64,000 nt of DNA from Rhynchosporium graminicola (taxonomy: Eukaryota > Ascomycota > Leotiomycetes > Helotiales > Ploettnerulaceae): positions 434,001 through 498,000 of the forward strand of contig FJUW01000002.1 of the NCBI GenBank assembly GCA_900074885.1. Reading direction: 5' to 3'. The notes under the pieces are model-generated. The model saw only the letters and a list, made by a program, of their open reading frames with translations. It ran no database searches and was not told the origin of the DNA. Made by a program: the position numbers and the translations under genes. Numbering within the stretch: position 1 is the stretch's first letter; each line of letters begins with the position of its first letter. Below are positions 45,478 through 58,074 of this stretch, piece by piece.

Positions 45478-46551
45478 ATGGAGGACTATGTTTCAGATCC
45501 AGAGTCACTCGTCCCGCTCTTCAGGCTTGAGCGAGTCCTGAAGCAAGGTACATACCCCCAACCAGATCGCCCGCGACCCCTCCATTGACAAAATACCCCT
45601 CCAGATGAAGCTGGACGGCGCACCATCCTCCTAGGAAAGGTCAACTCCAAACCCTCCCTTCTGATTCTCGAGCGCGCCCCCTTCCCAAGCTCCGAAGCAT
45701 ACCTGTCGCAACTCCCCTCCACCCTCCAAACACTCAAGAATCTCGGCGCCAACGATGTGTACTTCTGGTACCTCGCGACCTCTACACCATACAGCACCAC
45801 CGACCCAGCCGAGGAGTTTGCGGATTTGAAGATCAACCTGATCTATCCGTGCACCAAGCAGCACATCAAGAAGTACTCGAAACAGGCTGTTCGCATGGTA
45901 GTTGAGACACCGGATATCTACCGACGGAGTGTCAAGCCGTATATGCTGGCGAAGAGGGAGCAAGGACGCCTCAATTGGGTTTACAATATCATTGATGGGA
46001 AGACAGAAGTCGAGGATGTGATCTATCGCACGCCTCCAGGCAGAGATGGAGATGAGGGATTCTTGTTATTGCCGGATCTGAATTGGGATCGCAAGACAAT
46101 GGAAAGTCTACATTTGCTGGGATTGGTAGAGAGGAGGGATATTTGGAGTTTGCGCGATCTTAAAAGGAGGCATCTTCCGTGGTTGAAGCATATGCGAGAC
46201 AAGCTGGTAGAGGCTACGGTGAAGATGTATGGTGAGAAGGGCGTGGAACGGGATACACTAAAGCTGTATGTTCACTACCAGCCGACATATTATCACTTCC
46301 ACATTCACATTGTTCATGTGGCATTGGAAGCTGGAGCAACGCAATCAGTGGGCAAGGCAATCGGATTAGAGACTATCATCTCGCAACTCGAGACCATGGG
46401 AGGAGAGGAAGAGAGAGGCATGGAAGAGATTGAATTACATTATACCGTTGGAGAAGCTAGTGAGCTATGGACAGAGCTTTTTGCGCCTTTGAAGAAACGC
46501 CAGAGTCAGACTTCGACTCAGAGGAGCGATACAGCTTCTCCACCGCAATGA
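45478..46551 (+). CDS. DCS1: Scavenger mRNA decapping enzyme DcpS (HIT family)
   Basis: Encodes 338 aa. DcpS hydrolyses the residual cap (m7GpppN) left after 3'-to-5' mRNA decay to m7GMP. Exons are 45478-45547 and 45605-46551, with a 57-bp intron; the join gives FRLERVLKQDEAGRRTILLG, the typical N-terminal swapped-dimer domain. Diagnostic blocks are YPCTKQHIKKYSKQAVRMV, LPDLNWDRKTMESLHLLGLV (cap binding) and the histidine triad YYHFHIHIVHV near residues 252-262, in which the middle His is the nucleophile. The ATG at 45478 begins MEDYVSDPESLVPLFRLERV; an ATG at 45313 in the same frame would add 55 residues. The last 95 bp of coding sequence overlap, on the opposite strand, the end of the GILT-like gene. 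Confidence 0.93.
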
Positions 46552-47465
46552 CGAGATCATTAACACCTGCTCCGCTAGGACAATCCGTCCACTTGCCACC
46601 ATCGCGGATACAGTATACCTTCTCATCGAGCCTAACGGTACAAGACTTCGTCACACCCGCATCGATACTTCTCCTCACACTGTCTCGCAGCATTCCAATA
46701 CCCGTTCCGCCATTCTCCTCCGTGGCGCAATCATCCAGTTCCTTGGATTCCATACCGTGCTCTAGCGCGCAGTCTCTGACAAGGCTCTCTTGTGGGATCT
46801 CTTTGTAGTCGCGGGAAAGGCACATTGTGAAGCCTAGGTATATCTTTGGATCGGGGTATAGCTTTGCAGCACATAGCTCAATAATGTTTCCCATGCACTC
46901 TTCGGACCCATGCATACAGGATACTCCATCGTTATCGGTGGGACTGTAAGGAGACATGTTAGCTCGGGGAAGGAGAAACGGGGCAGATAGAAGACTTGCG
47001 TTCCAATATATGATAAAGTAAAGTTGACTTTGTCGATGACTTGTTGCATCGTTGGTAATACCATGTCCCTAAGGCAATCCTGTGACAAACTTGTCAATAT
47101 ACCACACGCCTTTGCTTGCATCGTGCTTGACCTACTCGTGCATCTGGACATTTACTCATAATATGTGCTTCCAAAGGAACCCGCTTCTTCTCCCCCAAGT
47201 CCTTCGCATTATCTGATATCGCAGCTACAGAATCGACCATTGAAACCTGCGGCCCCGTTTGGCCATGGCAAGGAAACCGAAATACCTGCGGATCCGAGAC
47301 TGTCTTCCATAAGAGATAGCATAGTCCAACAGCAGCGAAAGCTGCAACAAAGGGGCGATTCCTCCGAGCGCTCGGTCGGTTGATCATGGTGCTGCCTTTC
47401 TCCTCGCTGTACATGTCCGGATCCTTGGAATCGCGGGCATACGAAGTCGGAAGGTGAGATGTCAT
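46457..47465 (-). CDS. GILT-family thiol reductase-like protein, type II membrane anchor
   Basis: Encodes 298 aa of the gamma-interferon-inducible lysosomal thiol reductase (GILT) family, which reduces disulfides in the secretory or vacuolar lumen. Exons are 47136-47465, 47000-47079 and 46457-46943. After a basic cytoplasmic tail, residues 39-53 (FVAAFAAVGLCYLLW) form a single membrane anchor. The active region reads VPLEAHIMSKCPDARDCLRD, with Cys106 and Cys112 in C-x5-C spacing rather than animal CxxC. The family signature follows as CMHGSEECMGNIIELCAAKL. The second intron (46944-46999) has a GC donor (GCAAGT) instead of GT; only this splice gives SYIGTPTDNDGVSCMHG in frame. The ATG at 47465 is used because the open frame's earlier start is TTG. 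The coding end overlaps that of DcpS. Confidence 0.9.
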
Positions 47466-49116
47466 GGTTGATAGGAACAAAGAGATGCAGTTATTTGTCG
47501 TTGTGGTGAATCTAATTTGGATAAAAAGGAAAGCTGCAGTATGCCCAAGAAGTGCTCAGTAGTAGAAGGCGGAAATGACGAGGCTACTTGCGGCATTAGC
47601 TCGACACACCCTAATATAAGTACTGGCTAGCTAACAACTTCAAAGCGCAATAGCTCAGGAATATCAGCTATCCAGACGCAAGTACTCACTTCAATTTACC
47701 TCCTGTAGCATTTGTTCATTGCGGAGCCTTGTGACAGCGAAATGACATTCTCGAGCTCACGCGCCCGAGGCTGAGATCCCCCACTATGTAACAGAACCAA
47801 CCCTGCGAACCAGTTCATCTCATCTTCCAGCCGCCCAGACCTGGCGTAAAGTTTATTTACTCATCCAACCCTTCTCAATGGCCACGACAAGGCAGTCCCT
47901 GGACTATTTCTCCTTCCAGAAACTGCTTCATGTAGATATCGCAAGGATTCGCAGCCTTGCGCATAGCTTATGTGCTACTTTCACGAGCCTTGCCGCCGAT
48001 TCATAGAAACAGTTCTTACCTACCCCGATTTTGACTGCGGTGCTTAGACCGGAAGGGAATAGAGGCAGGTGAGAGATAATATCTCTCTTTAAGGGGTTCT
48101 TTTTTTTTTTTTTTTTTGGGCTTCAGAGATGCCACCATAGTCTTCGGGCTTTAAATTATGAGGCGTACATATGAGAATCGTTGACTGACAGGCGTGCAGA
48201 TATCTTAGCATGGACATGTAAGTGCCTTCTTCACGTTTTACAGTCTTTCCGAACTGGATTTAGTCGTCGAGAGACGAATCTTTAAGTTGGTATCGTCGAA
48301 CTGCTAGGGTTAAAAAGCTCTCTCGAAGACGCATTGGGATATAAGGCGATTTGAAGGTCACATGCCTAAAGGCATTTGGAGCAAAATGGCCTACTAGAGA
48401 GCAATTGAAAGTCTAATCAAGCGGAAGATCGTTTCACATGGATTGGGAAATGTATTGCGGAAGTTGTGCAAGATGGCTGTCTTATGTGGCCGGCAGGATT
48501 GCCAGATGAGATCCCTCTGGCATTACCTTTAATCTCCCGATGATGTCTGTTGATCTCCTTCACGAAGCGAGGCAGCTTTGTTTATTTACTAAGAATGCCA
48601 ATTGACATACCTTATCCCATGCGACCTTGGTTTCAATGGGCAAAGGTTTATGCGGAAGGCTATAAGTTCTGCGCTCAGGTGTTGGACCCTGAAGTTTCGA
48701 GGTATTGTAGACGGGACCCAAAGAGATGTGCGGGTCGGACGGGATACCTATAGAGCACCGAGACCCGCGATTGTTACATACCGATGGAAGAAATAGAAGC
48801 AGTGAAAGTCAGCATAGTGTGAGAATCAAGCTTCTTTCCAGATCCTGCGACCGGTAGAATGGAATAAATTCATGAGATGCGCACCTAAGAACACCGATCC
48901 TCGCTCTATACACTCCCAAAAATATCCAACTCCAACGCTACAGCATTTCAAATGCCTAGAACCAAAATTCTTAAATGTGTCGCAATATCGTTGATCATTA
49001 AAGACTGTCATCTTCCATGTTCGCCACCATCTCCCACCTCCGTACCTCCCAAGTAAATTTTCCCATCCGCCCAAGCCAAATATCCTGAGCATTACACTTA
49101 ATAAGAACACAATAAA
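47466..49116. other. 1.65-kb intergenic region
   Basis: Holds the promoter of the GILT-like gene and the 3' end of the Zn2Cys6 gene. A run of about 18 T bases lies at 48100-48118. Frames such as 48550-48753 show no family resemblance. No RNA gene recognised. Confidence 0.4.
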
Positions 49117-52035
49117 TCACTGATACCAGTCGTCATCTCCAAAAGCATCTTCTCGTTTTCTGTTAAGATTAGGTGGCATATAGTACCCCGAATTCGCCAT
49201 CTCTGCAGGTCCACTTCCAGGTAATGTGGTTTCATTACTCGTGAGGTCGGTACCAGTTGACATCCAGTTGTCGAAACCAAGGGCGAGACTTGCTTGATCT
49301 CTGAGCCACCAATCTTGACTCTCAACCAGAGCGTCTACACCTCCGAAAATCGCGCTTGGACTGACTTGTCTCGTGGACCCAGAGGCTTCTGAAGTAACAC
49401 CAGAGTCATTGCGAGGCGTGCCATTGTTGGGTGACATGGTAGGTTTAGTCATTGAGGAAGCAGACGTGTTGTAACTGTGGCGAGCATATGGTATCGTGGA
49501 GGAGATTGGTTGGCTGGGCATATTCATGGACCCCATGCCGTTGGCGAAGTTTTGTCGATTCTGCGCATTGTTGACTTGGTTTATTGGGGTTGCGATTGGA
49601 AGAGTGATAGCAGCATTTGACATAGAGTCGGGGAGGTAGGAATACAAACTTTGCTGGAGTTGTGTTTGAGGTCGAGTTTGAGTTCGCTGCTGTGGGAGGG
49701 CATACATCGCGCGAGGTGGCGACGTATTATTAGAAGGGGGTGTGGCCACTACCAGCTCGTGCTTGGGAGAGGGCACATCAGCCGTGCTGAAGAAGCCGAA
49801 CTTGGAATCGGTGCGAGCAAACACTGTTGCGGCTTCTTCCGGCAAGTCGATCTTCCACTTCCGTGCTAAGACCGAAAGGATGCTCAAAGTGCGTCGAGCA
49901 CATAGCCAATCCTCAGCGATCTCTTCCAGCTGCTTTACGCCATGAACAATGTCTCTTTTTGCCATCTTCTCGGGAAGGTTAAGGAGATGAATTGTGCAGG
50001 CGGAGTGCACCATGTATACAGCAATATTGCAAATCTGCCGGACGCCATACGTCCGCTTATAAAGCCGCATGAGTTTCGACACTGAACCCGCTGCTTGTGT
50101 ACATAGCTTCCGAGGTGATACATGGGTTGGCAGTGGTGAAGTAGAGGGATTATATTTGAGAAAGGGCCGGAACAAATGGATGTATAACAGATGAAAGAAC
50201 ATGCTGCAGAAAGATTAATCAAGTAAGCGTCTTGTGCTGCGGTGAAACTTACTGCATGAGCAAAATGTTGGGCAATTGTCCTTCCTTCGGTTCCATTTCC
50301 TTTGGCAATTCTCGTCGCCAAGCCTCCAGTCTCGTCTGGAGCTCGCTTAGCTTTTTCAATTCTTGCGATCTTCCGATTGATCTTTCCAGAGCTTGCGGAT
50401 GATAGAAGAATGTTAAAAGATCGCTGCTGATCTCGCAAAGTCTTGAAAGCTGTAATGCTACAGCTCTCGTCCTAGATGCTTGCGAGTGTAGCTGTCCAAC
50501 GCCAGTGTCAGTATAGGGCGACCAAATGTCAGCATCTTCCTCTGGAAACACATCGTACTTTGGGGCAGTGATGTTTGAGACCGGTAATTGCGGTAGCCTT
50601 CCGAGATAGTTCGACCAGCATTTGTCAAACAAGAAACAACCCCAGAACGTGATTCTTCGAGCATCGATTTCTTTCTCGTCCATTGTCTCCCTGTTGTTGG
50701 TCATTCCACCAGAATCGAGATTCAATCCCATATCCTGTGCCATGCGAAAGCTCATTCCCGAGTAAACCCAGCCTTTAGCCTCTCGGCCACATCCTGCTTC
50801 TCTGACAGACATGAGGCATAAAGCTTGGATTGTGGTCAGCTTAGGTTTCTCATACTCGTCATTCTCCACGATCAATCGCTTCGCCTCGGCGAAAAAGGCA
50901 TCGCCTTTGGTTGAGGGGTCACTAGGATCGGTGCAAGCTTTTGGCGAGCTTGTGAAATGGCACCCAAGAGCAAGCATAGCATTGACCAGTAAGCTGGAAC
51001 AATATACCGTTCGTTTAGGCGCGCCCCTGGGCTTCCCGAGCAGAAAGTCTCTGTAAAATAAACTTTTCGACAATGTCGTGAAGAACCCATAATGCCACGT
51101 GAAGTACTATCAAAAATGGAGTTAGCATAATCTCTCCAGACTCGCTTCAGAAAGATGATATGAAAAACAAAACATGCACGTAAGCATCACAATTCGCACC
51201 CATACCTACTAAAACCGCGTTCGAAAAGAGATAGTCCGGCTTGCACCTACCATATTTATCAGATGGACGATAAGCTCCGTATCTGTTGTCACTGCAGACC
51301 AACTTGTCAAGGGATCCTCCTGCTGTTGGATCATCTCTACCCCGGCGATTGCTTCATCGTCACTCATTGGATCAAGATAAATTAAGTTGGATGTTCCTCC
51401 TAGGAAACGTACTGAGCCGTTCTCGAGCCTCAGCTCTCCCATTTTTCCTGATAGTTCTGTCTCGAATGTCGACATATTCGACATAGTATAAGCCGCATTG
51501 TTGTCCCACTCATCCTCATCGTCTTCAAGCCCCTGCTCTAGTCTTATGATATTATCCGCAACATCATCGAGACTTTCGCAGGTCCGTATCTGCTTTATCA
51601 GAGCCGGTACATCATCCTCCGCTGCATTCAAAATTGCTTGGATCAGGGTCTGTAACGTCGAGTTCTTCGTCTTGAGACTGTCAATCTTCTCTTTGTATAC
51701 GCCTTTCCTTCGGTGGTCACTATTGGGATCGTAGATGCATTCTGATTCTATTTAGTCAACGATCTATGGTTCCCTTGTTCACCAGGCTTACCAGTTCCAT
51801 AAACGCTTGAACAGGCAGCACAACTAGGTGTATTTCCGTCGCATTTTGATTTTCTCTTCCTACAGGCGATACAGGCCGTACTGACACAGCGCCTCTTGCT
51901 CGCTGCCGCGTCCCTGCTACTCCTCGACTTTTGTTTCTTCACCGCACTACCGCCACTATGATTGTTCGTATCGAAGCTCTCTCCGCTACCCACGGTCTGC
52001 GTCATCATCTGAACTCCATCTTTGATATCGGCCAT
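49117..52035 (-). CDS. Zn2Cys6 transcription factor, NirA/NIT4-like
   Basis: Encodes 891 aa. Exons are 51792-52035, 51251-51741, 50253-51106 and 49117-50203; phases agree throughout. The binuclear zinc cluster uses Cys55, 58, 65, 72, 75 and 83 (ACIACRKRKSKCDG and PSCAACSSVYGTEC). It is followed by IYDPNSDHRRKGVYKEKIDS and LKTKNSTLQTLIQAIL, a linker and coiled-coil dimerisation segment that I associate with proteins annotated as nitrate-assimilation regulators of the NirA/NIT4 group. The middle homology region begins YFTWHYGFFTTLSKSLFYRD and includes ARRITFWGCFLFDKCWSNYLGR. The C-terminus is Gln/Asn/Ser/Pro-rich and ends with QDWWLRDQASLALGFDNWM, possibly an activation motif. No nitrate genes are in the window, so the nitrogen role rests on resemblance alone and this could be a paralogue. 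Confidence 0.85.
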
Positions 52036-53690
52036 AGTGGGGCGATCTGCCTGCACATACAGTAACAGAAATCAAATCATAAGCTCTAGGAGCAGCAGGT
52101 CTCCGGGCCTCGGTGGAATGGGATCGCAGATTGTCGAGCACAAGATAAGCTCTGTCATACACTCTAGCCAGCGTGCGAGAAGTCACAATGCTATGGTGAA
52201 ATGCGACAAGAGACTGGTCCAGGTCGCGTCGACGTGGCCGATTACGGTGGAAGTGTTTTCTTTCCCCTCTGCGGATTGATCTCCCCGGAGAGATTGTGAG
52301 TGAAGTCCCTCTTATCGAATATGCTGACTATTGCGGACGGCGGGGTCTCGGTATCTGGACATGCTTGAGCTCACACCTGAATCCGATCGCAATCAGCTGC
52401 AAATACCATGAATTGCTGCCTCTCGAATGAGAGGCTGGGTTGGTTGTTAGGTGACATTCCGATCCGCTCCAGCGCACTGATAAGAACGATCTTGGAGGGG
52501 CAATCTTTTGTAAATGCACACCGCTGATTGGCGGTATTGGGGCTAGCGGTCCGTAGGAGTGGGGGTTTCCTGCGAGACATCAAATTGGTAACCGTCCCAA
52601 TGGCACCTAGTCCAATGATGCACAAGAGATTGGGGAGTATGGTGAAGTCCATCGCCTGAGAAAACTTTCCTATTCGAAAAATGGGTTTGTTCAGAGTTAT
52701 TCTATGACTTTGAGTACTCGATTTCTACCTGGAGTTCTATACTTTCTTTTGCAAATTTCTTTCACGTTCAATCTTCAGCTATCTGAAACAGCTTGACGAT
52801 CGCAAATGAACACCAATGTTCCATACTTCAAGCTCTTCCATACTTCTGTTATTAGGGAGTTGGCTTCCCTTGCCTCTGTGTCGTGCTAAGATATACCATG
52901 GCTTTAAAATTTCTCATTCAAAAATGTCTCGAGTCAAAACATCCGATGTTGATCGTATCAGCGTCTGTCCTTCAAAGGGTGTCATAATTTACTATTTGAG
53001 TGTGGAATACCATGACATAAGTTTTGTTCTAGCTGTCGATACTTATTTTCTAGATTTCTAGAGATTTACACGAAGACGCCAAAAGCTACAGTGAATGCTG
53101 TTGGTCGAACAGAAAGTGGTGTTATAAGTACTTGTATTATCCCTCCCAGACCTAGCTCTCATCAGAGGAAGAAGTTAATTGATCTCGTTGGTAGTGGGCG
53201 CCAGCTGCCGTTGCCGGAAAGTTTTGTATCATTTAAGTAAGCACCTAGTAGCTGGTGGTAGGAAACAACAATATTAGCAGATACAGATATGCTTAAATCG
53301 TTCCACTGGATCACGGTTTGTTGGCTTACAACGGGTCATTCATAGCCCATGGTCATGTCGGTTCTGCTAGGATGATCTGTTAGAGAATAGAAATGAAGAC
53401 AGGCAGTGAGAACCTTCGAGTATTATAGCATGGACTCCGTGATAATGTCTTCACCACGATCAAACATTTACCAAAGCAAGATTCTCGCTTAATTGAAATA
53501 TCAGAATGAATATCAGCATTACTCGTACATATCACTTCTATCTCGCAGCTTTATTGACGGCTATGTCTTACATCTGAAGTTGAATAATTGACTGCTAAAT
53601 CACATCGCAATGTCGGAAGACTCTGAACTAGCAGACAGGTTTACTGTTTTGGCTATGGCTTAAGGCATGGGTGTCTCATCTGAGATTTTT
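52036..53690. other. Intergenic upstream of the NirA-like gene
   Basis: Promoter side of the transcription-factor gene and further sequence without a supported gene. Frames at 52371-52652 (minus) and 52816-53061 (plus) have hydrophobic starts but no recognised content. Confidence 0.35.
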
Positions 53691-54450
53691 GTTATTGCGC
53701 ACGGAATAATTCTATCCCGGGATCATACCTCAATATCGAAGGTATAAAAACTTCTATATTAATATTCCCTTACGTAGCGACTTTATAATACCTACTAAGA
53801 GATATCTAGAGAGCTATGCTAAGATCTTTAAGTACCTAGTAAAGGATAGGAAGTAATACCTAATAAGAAATCTACCCACATAAGCTTTAATCGTATTAGA
53901 GCTACTAACTTCCGGGTAGGGTGATAATCGTAAGTTATAAGACTATTAAATAGGCGCGAATAGCCGAGGCTCGGATGCGAGTGGAGCTCCGAGCTCGTAT
54001 CCTATATCGTATGATTAGACTAATCAAGAGAGGAAATTCTGCAAGACGCTTTTACTTAGAGGGTACTTAGGGCGTAGTACGCTAAGGCTACTGCATAGAG
54101 AAATTGCTGTGGGGGCTACTTACAGTGCGTTCAGAGAGCCCTACTTTTCAGTAGGTAGATTAAGAGTATTATAATAGTCAGTGAGATACCGCTGAAATTA
54201 CTCTCTACTATTTATCTTATATAAAGATATACTTATTATTATCATGTTAAATATAAAACATATAAGAAAACTATAGCTAAAACTTTTTTTTAATATAAAC
54301 TAAAGGCTATAGTTGGAAGTTAATTATAATAAGTTATTAAGGTACCTGCCCAGGTAGTTCTCGTGATTTTCCAGATGAGATATCCACGCCTAAAAGCTCT
54401 TCTTATGGGTAATTCCCGTGATTTTTCCAGATGTGACACCCGCGCCTTAA
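53690..54450. repeat. AT-rich, RIP-like island with a diverged direct repeat
   Basis: Composition turns strongly AT-rich with many TA steps from about 53740 to 54350, including a GC-richer core near 53955-54000. At its right edge a 43-bp sequence occurs twice: 54352-54394 and 54407-54450. Most differences between them are C/T or G/A, with the AT-rich state in the left copy, as expected when one copy was hit by RIP. No transposase or reverse transcriptase could be read, so the element type is unknown. Confidence 0.6.
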
Positions 54451-55657
54451 CGGACGCCATGTTTGACGTACATTTAAAGTTTGATAGTCCTAGGAGATCC
54501 CGGGAGCTCAGAAGCCTAACAGCGATGCTAGGTAAAACCGTCTTCGACGAAAAGAAAGAACCGACCAGCTACTTTTTTGCAATCCCGGGTCAAACTCGGC
54601 CTAAAGTCACGAAATTGTGAAAGGATATTGCCCAGGGCAATCATACGGCTATATTTTGACGTTCGATAATTTGATCTAAGCGGTATTGTAAAACAGACGA
54701 TTTTTCAACACGCTTGGCCATCGGAAGGAATCAGCCTTGGAGCTAGCAGGCACTTCATATTCCGGTAGATAATCGTGCCGGGAGGACTTTCCTTCCGGTG
54801 GATATTCTTCAGTACCTATATAATGTCAACTCCGATAAAACTCGAAAACATACAGTGGACCGGCTAGTAATTCCAACAGACAAGCTTTTCGATTAAGCAT
54901 TCACGATGCTCGAAACCTTGAGCTAGTTTGCCCGGAAAGTATCTCATTGGACGCTCAGAATAGAGATTATCATTAACCGTTATGGCGAAACCCTATGATG
55001 GTAGTGTGCCTTATTAGACACGCCTCTTGGCACGCCTGGCATACAGGCTACAGCTGTCAAAGATGCAAATCCGGTCTCGACGTCTCACTAAAGCGACTAG
55101 CAGTCAGGCGTGCCGTCATAACCGATCTTTACCCTGAACACGCGACTTTCCTTTCCAAGCTAGCACCGGGTAACAGACGGGGCAGACGGGTTCATTCTTG
55201 ACCTTTGTTTTCTGTCAAACGCCACTCCAAGATCCTCTTTTTCAGGTTGACACCCGATGTTCCGTTCTTGCCACCAATGAAAGAAAGCCCTTCAATGGAA
55301 CTTCAATGGAAGCGGTTCGTTGGTGCGAGTAGCGCCATGTCGGCGCGGCGTGTTCATCATCTAAACTCATGGTCCAAGTACCGTTAACTCCTTTGATGTT
55401 AATTCGCAGCGACCTGTCGGATTGTCGTGTGCTGCTTGCTCCCAATGTACCTACCTAGGTATATATATATATATATAGAAGTCAGTGACTGCCGCTGAGC
55501 TGGCAAGTGACAGGCTTGGTCTGTCCCAAAAATCGCGTCAGAACTACTTTCAATCTACCAACGTCATCGTCCAGTTTTCATTTTGCCTCTTGATCTATGA
55601 GAACATAATATCAAAGTAGACAGCAATTACACGCTCTATGAGCTTCAAGATCCCGTT
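54451..55657. other. Intergenic upstream of the MFS gene
   Basis: Normal composition, no gene supported. A short AT array (TATATATATATATA) lies near 55461-55476, next to a TACCTAGGTA palindrome near 55450-55459, roughly 180-200 bp before the MFS start codon; it may act as a promoter element. Confidence 0.35.
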
Positions 55658-57556
55658 ATGGCAGATTCTAAAGGAACATTGAGTCGATCAAGACGAAATA
55701 CTTCTGGTGCTGCGTCTCGACGTTCCCGTGCATCTCTCCCAGCCTCTCTCCACCGAATACCTTCCCACGGGGCTTACCTTGATGATCATGCTCACTACTA
55801 CGGCCACAGCTACCACGGCAGACATGACGATGATCATGAAGCACACGAGGATGAAGAGAGTACAGATGATTCATCTCTGACCGACCATGAGACAAAAGAA
55901 TATCAAGATGGAGACATCGTGCCAGAGGTCCGTGATGGCATAGAAGACCAGAGAGATGTGGAAGCAGGACCAACTTTGGAGAAGTCAAGAACAACGAAGA
56001 GTAGGAGGAGCGCACAAGATCCAAACTTGGTTGCTTGGGATGGTCCTGAAGATGCTAATAATCCCAAGAATGTATGCAAAAGTCCCCTTTTCCTACAATT
56101 TGAAGCTATTAGATTTCTCAAACGTCTGCAAAATTAGCATTGCTAACTATTCATAGTGGAGAAGGGGCAGGAAGTGGGCAGCGACTTTGATCGGTAAGTT
56201 GACATAACAAATGTGCAAAGATTCATGACTTATGTGCATATAGTGTCGTCCTTCACATTCATTTCACCAGTCTCCAGTTCCATGATAGCACCGGCTGTTA
56301 ATTCAATTGCTGCAGATTTCAACATTACAAGCGATTTGGAGAAGTCTCTAACTCTATCCATTTTCGTGCTCGCATACGCTGTTGGTCCCCTCTTTCTCGG
56401 ACCTCTTTCTGAAATGTATGGTCGCGTGATCATACTTCAGATCTCGAACTTGTTCTACTTGTTCTTCAACCTCGGATGCGGTCTCGCTCAGACCAAGGGA
56501 CAGCTCATTGCATTCCGATTTTTGTCGGGACTAGGAGGATCTGCTCCTCTCGCGATTGGTGGTGGCTTACTAAGTGACCTTTTTACAGCTGAAGAGCGTG
56601 GGAAAGCCATCAGTGTTTACAGCCTGGCGCCACTACTTGGCCCGGCAGTTGGTCCCGTCGCAGGAGGATTTATAGCAGAAAATACGACGTGGAGGTGGGT
56701 ATTCTACTCGACAACGATTGCCGATGCCATTATTCAAGTTGCCGGGCTATTCTTCTTACAAGAGACGTACGCTCCAGTTCTACTGCACAGAAAGAAGAAG
56801 CAAATGATCAAGGATACCGGAAACGAAGCTCTTCATACAGAATTCGACCGGCCAGATCGTACAATCGTACAGACACTTCGTATCTCGCTCAGCCGACCAT
56901 TCAAACTACTTTTTACCCAGGTTATCGTTCAAGTACTCGCTCTTTATATGGCTTATCTTTACGGCATCATGTATCTCGTGCTGAGTACGTTTCCTGGTCT
57001 GTGGGAGAACGATTACGGTGAGTCTGTGGCAATCGGTGGTCTGAATTACATCTCCCTGGGTGTTGGATTCTTCCTTGGTACTCAGATTGCAGCTCCCTGC
57101 CAAGACAGGATCTACCGTACCCTCAAGAAACGCAACAACGGGGTCGGAAAGCCAGAGTTCAGGGTCCCGCTCATGATACCTGGGGCTCTCTTAGTTCCTG
57201 TGGGCCTCTTTGTATATGGTTGGAGCGCTGAAGCACAGACACATTGGATAGTTCCGAATGTAGGAGCTGCCCTTTTTGCTGCTGGGACAATCATCGGCTT
57301 TCAATGTATTCAGACATACATTGTCGACTCGTATACACGCTATGCGGCGAGTGCAATCGGGGCTGCGACTGTCTTGAGGAGCTTGGCAGGTTTTGGGTTC
57401 CCATTGTTTGCTCCATACATGTACGCTACATTGCATTATGGGTGGGGGAACAGTCTGTTGGCATTGATTGCGATTGCTTTGGGATGGCCAGCTCCCATTT
57501 TATTGTGGAAGTTTGGTGAGAAATTACGAAAGAAGAGCACATTTGCTGCTGGGTAA
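55658..57556 (+). CDS. MFS transporter, DHA1 drug:H+ antiporter-like
   Basis: Encodes 587 aa. Exons are 55658-56071, a 37-nt exon at 56157-56193, and 56244-57556; phases agree. The first 130 residues are a hydrophilic cytoplasmic tail rich in Ser, Arg, His and Asp. The join NLVAWDGPEDANNPKNWRRG is the usual entry to the first membrane helix in fungal DHA1 carriers. Further marks are FVLAYAVGPLFLGPLSEMYG (helix 2 to loop 2-3, a GPLSE form of the DHA1 motif), YSLAPLLGPAVGPVAGGFIA (antiporter motif C region) and the long central loop before LLFTQVIVQVLALYMAYLYG. Twelve helices are expected. Likely exports drugs, polyamines or fungal metabolites at the plasma membrane; the substrate cannot be told. 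No biosynthetic genes adjoin it. Confidence 0.92.
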
Positions 57557-58074
57557 GAAGGAATGCTTTCGTGTACAATGCTTAATAATGGGCTTTTCAA
57601 TAATGAGCAAGCGTTTGCAAGCTTTAGAGTTCATATGTTTGCATTTAAGCGAAGTCATTGTTGCCATTTTGGTGACATCTAGTTGTTGGTTTCTGGAAAA
57701 TATTGGCTGTCGAGATATACCTGTCCACGAACATATATCATCACCTACCCGACCTTAGATAGCTGTACTTACACAAGTATTGTTATAATTAGGAAGTTAT
57801 ATGTTATCAATCACGTTAATGATACCTACCAAGCAGCCTCATGACGTCGCTGCCTAATTATCCGCCGTTTCAGCCCTGACACAAGGCTGGTGGCCCCACC
57901 CCCACTTCATGACTCCTGCCAGGTGAATGTAACCGAATATTTCCAGTCAACAAGACACCCCACAAGCAGCAGACCAAATTCAGGTGGTTACATCCCACAA
58001 CAGCCGCAAACTTGTTCCCTACACGAATGCTCCCACGCGCCCTCAGGCTCACACCACGTATACACCACAGAATC
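57557..58074. other. Intergenic, MFS 3' end and ARC1 promoter
   Basis: About 0.5 kb with nothing recognisable. The last 50 bp before 58075 contain an in-frame ATG at 58027 that could start a longer ARC1 product. Confidence 0.4.
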
